64,000 nt of DNA from Clostridiales bacterium (GTDB taxonomy: Bacteria > Bacillota > Clostridia > Christensenellales > CAG-138), in the NCBI GenBank assembly GCA_024691085.1, contig JAILNX010000009.1:1-64000 (forward strand), given 5' to 3'. This document shows, piece by piece, positions 34,680 to 42,700 of this stretch. Position 1 is the first letter of the stretch, and every line of letters begins with the position of its first letter. The notes beneath the pieces were generated by a model, which did not search any database, was not told where the DNA came from, and was given only the letters and a program-made list of their open reading frames with translations. The position numbers and the translations under genes are program-made.

Positions 34680-35306
34680 TTATAAAAGACGGACGTCATG
34701 CCCGCTCCGGGCGATGCTCCCGTTCTTTTCGAGTTCATCAAGGGCGCGATAGAGCGTTGCTCTCGACACAGATATCGCGCGCGCAAGCGCGTCCATGCCG
34801 AAGGGTATGTGACACACGCCGGATTCCGCGTTGGTCTCGAGATATTTAAGAAGCTTCTCGGACGCGGACGCTCCGGCCATGCACTCCACGCGCTCCGTAA
34901 GGAAACGGATACGGCTGATAAGATACGAGCAGTAGTTCTTCGTAAGCTCGAAGTCGTTCTTCAAAAGCCATTCGAAAGCCTCGGGGGTGAACGTAAGCAG
35001 GGTCATGGGCTTGACCGCCCTTGCTTCGGTGCTCGGAAGCTTTCCGCCCATTACGGATACTGCCCCGAAAACGTCGCCGTATCCCAGGATGCTCATAGTC
35101 ACGAAGCCCTCCTTCTTGGGCTTTACGGCCTTCGCAGAGCCCCGGACCACTACGCCGATTCTGCGGACACTGTCCGAAAACAGAAGCTCGCCTGTCATAA
35201 GCTCGGTCTCCTCTGCCGAGCGTACGGCGGCGTCAAGACCGCTTTCGGAAAGCCCTTTGAAGAGCGAACAGCTCCTGATTGCCTTCAGCTTCTCCTGATA
35301 CGTCAT
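34680..35306 (-). CDS. Crp/Fnr-family transcriptional regulator
   Basis: A 208-residue regulator: cyclic-nucleotide-binding-type beta barrel (about 15-115, with GDVFGAVSVMGG and a long helix near 125-145) and a C-terminal Crp-type winged helix with ALARAISVSRATLYRALDELEKNGSI. The four cysteines (about residues 13, 122, 139 and 163) are not spaced like an FNR iron-sulfur cluster, so oxygen sensing through a cluster is not supported. It leads the importer operon and very likely controls it; an inverted repeat overlaps its promoter. Confidence 0.87.
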   Translation of the reverse strand: MTYQEKLKAIRSCSLFKGLSESGLDAAVRSAEETELMTGELLFSDSVRRIGVVVRGSAKAVKPKKEGFVTMSILGYGDVFGAVSVMGGKLPSTEARAVKPMTLLTFTPEAFEWLLKNDFELTKNYCSYLISRIRFLTERVECMAGASASEKLLKYLETNAESGVCHIPFGMDALARAISVSRATLYRALDELEKNGSIARSGHDVRLL

Positions 35307-35333
35307 TTTTCACCTCGAAAGTGTATCATTTAA

Positions 35334-35372
35334 GACTGTGCATATTATATGAGACTATACAGTCCGTGTCAA
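35334..35372 (-). promoter_or_regulatory. Promoter and overlapping candidate operator of the Crp-importer operon
   Basis: On the minus strand TTGACA (35367-35372), a 17-base spacer and TATAAT (35344-35349). An inverted repeat with arms GACTGT (35334-35339) and ACAGTC (35359-35364) covers the -10 element and most of the spacer. This placement suits repression, plausibly by the Crp-family protein itself. Confidence 0.7.
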
Positions 35373-35424
35373 CTGTAAAAGCAGTAAGGATCGAAATATA
35401 TTTGAGATCGACAGGGAGGATATG

Positions 35425-35556
35425 ATGAGGCATACTTTCCTGTATGTTTTCGGACGAGGATCGAAGCGGGGAACGGACGCTAAAATAATATATTTTTATT
35501 TCCTCTGCTTTGCGCCGCAGTACAAGCGTCTGATCTATCGCACGTATGCCCGTTGA
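35425..35556 (+). CDS. Possible small basic protein, 43 residues
   Basis: An ATG with GGAGG five bases upstream (35415-35419) opens a frame starting MRHTFLYVFGRGSKRG, rich in Arg, Lys and Tyr, ending at TGA just before a strong terminator. A second ATG at 35422 is too close to the ribosome site. No similarity is recognised. It may be a real small protein between the importer and pilus operons, or the transcript may be a non-coding RNA. No convincing promoter was found on the + strand. Confidence 0.4.
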   Translation: MRHTFLYVFGRGSKRGTDAKIIYFYFLCFAPQYKRLIYRTYAR

Positions 35557-35561
35557 TATAC

Positions 35562-35590
35562 CCGATTATTCATTTGTAATCGGTTTTTTT
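35562..35590 (+). terminator. Terminator in the region before the pilus operon
   Basis: CCGATTA (35562-35568) pairs with TAATCGG (35577-35583), followed by seven T residues. Confidence 0.8.
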
Positions 35591-35659
35591 CAATGATTGA
35601 TCATTTTTTTCAGATGGAGATGCAGAAAAAAACGACAAAAAATTCAATCTAAAATACTA

Positions 35660-35687
35660 TTGACAAAGATAGAAAATATAGTATAAT
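35660..35687 (+). promoter_or_regulatory. Promoter of the pilus operon
   Basis: TTGACA (35660-35665) and TATAAT (35682-35687) with a 16-base spacer, in an A/T-rich stretch. The leader of about 95 bases has complementary GAGCAA and TTGCTC segments near 35716-35755. Confidence 0.82.
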
Positions 35688-35788
35688 AAACAACTGTAGA
35701 AGTATTCAATAAAATGAGCAAGATGTAATAATCACAGATTTACTTTATTGCTCAGTTTGCTTGGATACCGAAGGCGCAGGGAGACGCA

Positions 35789-36130
35789 ATGAGAGACAAG
35801 AAGCTTAGTCATATGACGAGGAAGGATCTCGTCGAGATCATCTATCAGCTTCAGCAGTCTGAGGATAACCTCAAAAAAGAGATCGAAGATCTTAAGGCTC
35901 AGCTTGAGGACCGAAGGATCAGGATCTCGGAGGCGGGATCGGTCGCGGAAGCGGCGCTTTCCCTGAACCACGTGTTCGAGGCAGCTCAGGCCGCCTGCGA
36001 AATGTACGTAAACGAGTTAAGGTCCCGCTCCTTAGAGGTCGGGAACGAAAACGAAGCTCCGGTCAATGTCCCGGCAGCGCGGCCGTCGGATCCTGAGCCG
36101 GGGCCTGAAACGAGAAACGATGAGCAGTAA
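35789..36130 (+). CDS. Coiled-coil protein leading the pilus operon
   Basis: A 113-residue soluble protein, first gene of the pilus operon. Residues 10-50 form a predicted coiled coil (IYQLQQSEDNLKKEIEDLKA), followed by a helical segment with a cysteine (AAQAACEMYVNEL) and a flexible Glu/Pro-rich C-terminus. It has no signal peptide, so it acts in the cytoplasm. I do not know its function; its place before signal peptidase suggests a role in pilin synthesis or export. GGGAGA precedes the ATG, and its end overlaps the next gene by 11 bases. Confidence 0.7.
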   Translation: MRDKKLSHMTRKDLVEIIYQLQQSEDNLKKEIEDLKAQLEDRRIRISEAGSVAEAALSLNHVFEAAQAACEMYVNELRSRSLEVGNENEAPVNVPAARPSDPEPGPETRNDEQ

Positions 36131-36746
36131 TTCGGCGGATCTCTCCGCGAGACTTAAAAGTTCCCGCGTCAAGGTCCCTTCAAAGGATGAAGTTGAGCAG
36201 GAGCTCAAGCGCATGCGCCGCCGCACGGTTTATCTTAAGGCGCTGAGGGGCACGATCTACGCGCTCGTGATCGTCGCCGCACTGGCCGTGCTCGTTTCCT
36301 CCTTCATCTTCCCGGTAATGCAGATCTCGGGCGAGAGCATGAATCCCACCCTGATCGACGGCGAGATCATAGTGCTCCTCAAGGGCAACACCCTGGGGAC
36401 GGGCGACCTCCTGAGCTTTACCTGGAACAACAGGACGCTTATCAAAAGGATCATTGCCGGCCCGGGCGACTGGGTCGTTATAAAGGAAAACGGGGATGTG
36501 TTCGTAAACGAAGTCAAGCTCGACGAGCCCTACGTCAAAGATCCCGGACTGGGCGAGTGCGACATAACGTTTCCCTTCCAGGTCCCCGAGGACTCATTCT
36601 TTGTAATGGGTGACAAGCGAACCACCAGCATCGACTCGCGCAGCACGTACATCGGCTGCGTGCACAAGGACCAGATAGTCGGTAAGGTATGGTTCAGAGT
36701 CTACCCGCTAAAACGGATCGGTCTGGTTGACCGTGAATGGAGATAA
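36120..36746 (+). CDS. lepB: Signal peptidase I (pilus-associated)
   Basis: A 208-residue membrane peptidase with one N-terminal helix (about 42-65). The catalytic serine is in SGESMNPTL near residue 78, the general-base lysine in LIKRIIAGPGDWV near 110, and the box D/E region in VMGDKRTTSIDSRS near 162. It would cleave the signal peptides of secreted proteins, here presumably pilins. A longer frame starts at 36066, but the ATG at 36120 overlaps the preceding stop and fits translational coupling. Signal peptidases dedicated to pilins are common in Gram-positive pilus loci. Confidence 0.9.
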   Translation: MSSNSADLSARLKSSRVKVPSKDEVEQELKRMRRRTVYLKALRGTIYALVIVAALAVLVSSFIFPVMQISGESMNPTLIDGEIIVLLKGNTLGTGDLLSFTWNNRTLIKRIIAGPGDWVVIKENGDVFVNEVKLDEPYVKDPGLGECDITFPFQVPEDSFFVMGDKRTTSIDSRSTYIGCVHKDQIVGKVWFRVYPLKRIGLVDREWR

Positions 36747-36749
36747 GAA

Positions 36750-39700
36750 TTGATCCAGACATTGATTGACAAATTGTCACACGACAGGAACAAGCGGCTG
36801 AGGACGCTTATTGCCGTCGTCGTTGTTGCGGCGATGGTGGCAGCCTCCGTCTTTTGGGTGATGAGGATCATAGGCATCACCATGACAGATGAGCCCGGAT
36901 GCGGCATTCCCGAGCATCACCACACCGAGGAATGCATCGTATCCCGCACTTTGATATGCGGGATGGAGGAGAGCGACGGGCATCATCACACCGACGAGTG
37001 CTACGAGATCGTCTACGGGTGCGGTATGGAGGAACATACGCATTCTGTGCTTTGCTATCCCGATCCCGACGCCGACAAGGAGACCGAGAGCGACTGGCTC
37101 GCGACTATCCCCGCGGCGGAGATGAACGGCGAATGGCTGCACGATATCGTCGCGATAGCCCGTTCCCAGGTCGGTTATGAGGAGAGCGTAAGGAACTACA
37201 TCCTCGACGACAGCAAAGAGCACAAGGGTTATACCCGTTACGGCGCGTGGTACGGCGCCGAGTATATCGATTGGGACGCGATCTTTGCGGCGTTCTGCCT
37301 TAACTACGCCGGCGTTCCGAGCGAGTTTGTTCCTTATAATTCCGGTGCGGAGGCTTTCCGTGCCGCCTGCGCCGAGGCGATGATCTTTGTCGGAAACGAT
37401 CAGGAGCCCGTTCCCGGCGATATAGTATTCTTTGATCTTGACGGTGACGGCGTGGCTGACCGCGTCGGCATCGTAACCGATATAAAGACCGAAACGGTCC
37501 AGATCCAGGAGCCCGAACAGCCTTCCGACAACGGAAACGAAACGACCGAGACTCCGGAAGACAACAACGACGAGACCCCGGGCGACAACAACAACGACGA
37601 GACTCCGGGCGACAACAACAACGACGAGACTCCGGGCGACAACAACAACGACGAGACTCCGGGCGACAACAACAACGACGAGACCCCGGGCGACAACAAC
37701 AACGACGAGACCCCGGGCGACAACAACAACGACGAGACTCCGGAAGACAACAACGACGAGACTCCGGAAGACAACAACGACGAGACTCCGGGCGACGACA
37801 ACAACGACGAGACTCCGGGCGACAATAATAACGATGAGAACGCGGGCGGCACAAGGTCTGCCGGCGAAAGCGATCCCGCGGACACAAGATCCGACGAACA
37901 GGACGCGAACGATCCCGAGTCCAACGATCCCGAGACCAACGATCCCGAGACCGATGATCCCGAGACCGATGATCCCGAGAACGATGATCCCGAGACCAAC
38001 GATCCCGAGACGAACGATCCCGAGACCGACGAGCCCGTAAGCAGGGATACCAACGAACAGACCCGTTCGGAGGAGAGGACCTTCATTTCGGTCGTAGAAG
38101 GCGACCGTGAAAACGCCGTTCGCGAGGTCAGATACGACCTCGAGGACGCGGTGATCCTCGGCTACGTCAATATCGGCGCTGCGAGGGATAACTACATTGC
38201 CGCGCTCAACACCTTCAGGCTCCGCGCGCCTTACATGACGAGCGGTCTTCGCGGCGCGATCGCCAGCGAAGCGAACACCGACCGCGTATTCGCCCATGTC
38301 GAGTGGGACGACGGCGATAGCCACGATTCAGTCGTCGTTACCGTCGCTCTTAAGAGAAACGGCGTGACCGTTGAGACCAGAGAGCTCAACAAGGCCAACA
38401 ACTGGCAGTACGTCTTCACCGGCCTCACTCCCGGTTCGTACACCATCGAATACAGCGAGCCTTACGGCTTCGTCTCCGAGAGCGATCTCGCGAGCATTTA
38501 TACCCAGACATGGACGCCTATCTATTACAACGATCCCAATGCCAGCAACCGCAGATTCGTTGACGGCCAGACGTACGCGTTCGTCATGCGTAATCCGTTG
38601 TCCGACGGCGGCTATACCTACGACGCCATCGGTTCGGTCGACAGGCACTCCGACTTCCTGGATATGTATCATGCCGCTGCTGACGCGAACGGTATACTTC
38701 TGTTCGCTCCGCAGGAATGCGTGTGGACTGCGTCAAGCTCTTCCACGACCACCGCAAGCGGCTATCATTACACCGGTGCGTATCTTTACAGTGAATACGC
38801 CTCCTACACCGGGACCGGCGCGTACACAAGGTACATGTATCTCTGGAACGACGGCACCGCTCCGTACGGATACTCCTTCGGTACGGAAGTCGGCGCGAAT
38901 ATTACGACCACCACACAGTATAGAGCTCAGATCTCGTTCCTCGTTCCCGATTCGGATTATTACGCAGGAGGCCTTGACGACAAGGTCACGTCGGGCGGTA
39001 CCTACTATTGGTTCTATTACGGCGAGAACAATTACGGCGATCCCGATACGATCGGCGTCTCTTCGATGGAAAGCAGGACGTCCCTTGCCGCATTCAGGCT
39101 TACGGACGTAAGCACAACAAACAAGACCGCGGAGTGCACGATCACACTGCACAGGCAGATCGAGGTCAGCGTCCTCGAGCCCAGGGTGACGCATAACAAG
39201 ACCGTCGACTGGCTCGGCGGCGGCAGCACCAACACCGATACCACGCTCACGGGAGAGGATTATTACCGCCTGTATCTTGACGTCCGCGGCAAGACGGAAC
39301 CCATCGACGTCCTTCTCGTCGTCGACCGCTCCAACAGTATGTCGAACGACAATCCCTCGAGTTCGTCTGCCTGGCAGCATCCGGATATCTGGGACGAGGA
39401 GAGCGGCTCCTATATCAGCCGACTCCAGGCGGTCAACAACTTCATAAACGGCCGCAACGTCACGTCCGGCGCTCCGCAGGGCTTCATCAAGGCCATACTC
39501 GACGCGAACCCCTATAACCGCATCGCGGTCATTTCCTACGGCTCGGTCGAGAACGGCAGCTCCTACGCGTATCTTGCCGATTCCACCGTCTGGTACACCT
39601 GGGGCAGGCCCGAAAGCCCGATCGTCATCACCAAGAACCCCAACTCCGACGGCGGCGGTACCAACTATACCGCGGGCATTTACCGCGCGGAGGATATGCT

Positions 39701-42700
39701 CAACGACTCGATGGTCGCGAATGACGGCCACCGCAAGATCGTCATATTCTTAAGCGACGGTTCACCGACATACGCCGTTACGAGCAAGACCGCCACCTCC
39801 AGGGTCGGCGACGGTACCAGCAATACCACCGCTGTAAGCGACGCGACGTTCGCTGCGATCTACACGACGCTTCGCGACCTCGTCTCCTCGATGGACGTCC
39901 AGTTCAACTCGATCGCGTTCCACGGCACCGGCGCGGAGCCCGAGTTCCTTGTGGACTTCCTTACCACGATAGCCAGCGCCGGCGGCGGCAATTATACGGA
40001 AGCGACCACCGCGGATCAGCTGACTGCTGCCATCAGGAACTCCATATTCCCGTCCGGCGTGTACGTGACCGACGAGCTCAGCGCCTATGTCGATTATTAT
40101 GAGGCGCAGCCCGACCTCAAGGTAACCCGCACCGTAAACGGCACTACTACCGAGGTCTGGCCCTCCGGATCCTCCGGCATAATCCAGTTCTGCTCATATA
40201 ACGACGGAAAGATCACGCTCAAGTTCGATCCGGATTATGCGCTCGATCCTTCCGAGATATTTACGGTATCCTTCAACGTTAAGGTTTCCCAGACCGCAAA
40301 GGATGAGTATAACGAGAATCAGGACTACGGCGACTCCACAGGCGATTACGGAACCGATCACGATACGGCGCAGAAGACCAGCTCGTCCATGCCCGGCTTC
40401 TATTCCAATACCGCCGCGAGCGTCGAATACGGCATGTCCGGCAAGTATTATCGCGAGCCCTACCGCCATCCCGTCATCCAGGTCGTACACGAAACCGATA
40501 CCCACACCTACGAAGACGAATACGCCTATTCCAAGACCATCGACTGGCTTGGCGACGGCGCCGACAACCCGTATACCGAGTACAGCGCGGCGGATATGTA
40601 TCGTCTGAACCTCGATTTCTGGGCTGATTTCAACGCAGAGCCTTACGACCTCATGCTCGTCATTGACAAGTCCGCGAGTATGCTCTGGGATATATACGGC
40701 AACGAGACCTCCTCGAGCGGCCTTCCCAGCCGTGAGGAGCTTGTTGAGCGCGCGCTCAACGGCGACGGCTCCAACAAGGGCATGATTAGGACCTTCCTCG
40801 ACGCGCATCCCTATAACCGCGTCTCCGTCATCACCTTCGGCGGCACTCCGCAGGAGCGAATGGTGTCGAACGGCTATGGCGAGACCGATGAGTTCCAGAA
40901 ATTCGGGGAGTATCTGCTTCAGGAGCATGACGGCGGGAGCAATTACTACCTCGGCGTTGGTTCCGACGGTGCTTTCCACGGATATTCTTCGCCCGACGGA
41001 GAAGGCAGAAAGTGGACGGCTACGACCTACTCGAACGAGAGTTACAACGTAGAAGGCTATTACCTGTTAAAGACTACCGTCAGCGGCACAACATATTATT
41101 TGAGCTATTACAACGGCAGCATATGCGGACGCAGCAGCCTGAACCGTAACTATGCGCTTCTTGTTAAGCGCGATTCGAACGGTAGACTTCTTATTAAGTA
41201 TTATAATGGCTCAAGCTATGTAGACCGTTACCTTTGCTATAATTCGTCAGACGGGTATTACATGAGCGCGTCTTCGAATTACGCGATCAACGCCTCTCTC
41301 TTGGCCGATGCTTACAGCTACGACGTAGATACCGCGTACGTCCGCGACTGGGGCCGCAGCACGAATCCCGTCGACCTCGGCGTTGTCGACAACACCGGTA
41401 CCAACTACGAAGCCGGCCTTCAGAAGGCAGCCGAGATATGGTCGCTCTCGCAGAGCCCGAACAAGATCATGGTCTTCATCTCGGACGGCGTTCCGACCTA
41501 CTGGGTCAAGGACAACGGCTCACGCGGCGGTAACGGATCTACCACCAATACGGCTAACGTCGATTCCGCAAGAGACGAGACGATCAGTGCTGCCGAATGG
41601 TTCCACGCACTATTCCCCGACGTCAAGTGCTATTCGATACTGTTCGAATCCGACCCGACAGTCGACGTTAAGGCGCTCGACGCCATCGCATCGAGCCACA
41701 ACAGCGTTCATGCCGGAAATATCGATGAGCTCGAGAAGATCCTTACCAGGATCATTAAGCCCGAGAACATCAGGATCACCGACGTTCTCTCAAAATACGT
41801 AAGGCTCGATCCTTCGGACGCCGATATCACCGTTTCGCGCGTGCGTACGTTCGACGGAAAGATCACCGTGCTTTATAAGAACGGCGAGTTCATGAATGGC
41901 GGAGCCGATATTATCGACAGCGTCGTCTATACTCCGGGCGATACGGGCGAGACGCCGTATATGTCCACCGGCAGCATCGTTCTGAACTTCAAGCCCGAAT
42001 TCGAGCCGAACGCAGCATATACATACATTCTCTCCTTCAACGTCCACACCACGAAGACGGCGGAGAACGATAAGCTCGCGTACGTGTCGAACGATATGGA
42101 TCCCTACGGCGGGACCGTCGGCGACGCGGATACGGATTTCGAGGGCAACAATACGAGCTCGAACAAGCCCGGCTTCCATTCCAACTCGACCGCGCTGCTC
42201 GAGATGGATTACGGCGACCATCTTACGCTTTCCTACGATCATCCCGTCGTGCAGGTCAAGACAGTCTCCGACCAGAGCACGTCCGTCACCGTCACGAAGA
42301 CGTGGAACGATGATGGCTACGAAGGCATTCGTCCCGAAAGCATCGAGATACACCTTTACAGGACGTACGAAGTCGACGGCGAGACGATAGTCGAGGACAC
42401 CGGTCTTACCCATATGCTTACGGCCGACGAAGGTTGGACGTATACATGGGAGAACCTGCCCGCGTTCGATTCGGAAGGCAACCACTATTCGTACTATACG
42501 GAAGAAACTCCGATCTACGGTTATTCGACGACCTACGGTCCCATCGTGCACACGACTGAGATGGCAGAGGCCACGCCTACGCCCGCAGCTACGCCCGTGC
42601 CGACCGCCGCTCCGACGACTGCGCCGACCGCCGTTCCGTCCGGAGCACCGACGACCGCGCCGACCACTGCGCCGACGACCGCGCCGACCACTGCTCCTGT

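Noticed and set aside
34698..35333. 211-codon plus-strand frame opposite the Crp-family gene
   Set aside because: It has no ribosome site or recognisable domain, while the minus-strand frame has a complete Crp fold.
37552..38035. Regularly spaced repeats that could suggest a CRISPR array
   Set aside because: The units are contiguous, in frame and encode an acidic linker; there are no unique spacers or cas genes.
36777..38324. Long minus-strand frames (up to 515 codons) with Val/Leu repeats
   Set aside because: They are antisense to the adhesin repeats, which lack stop codons on the opposite strand because of repeat composition.
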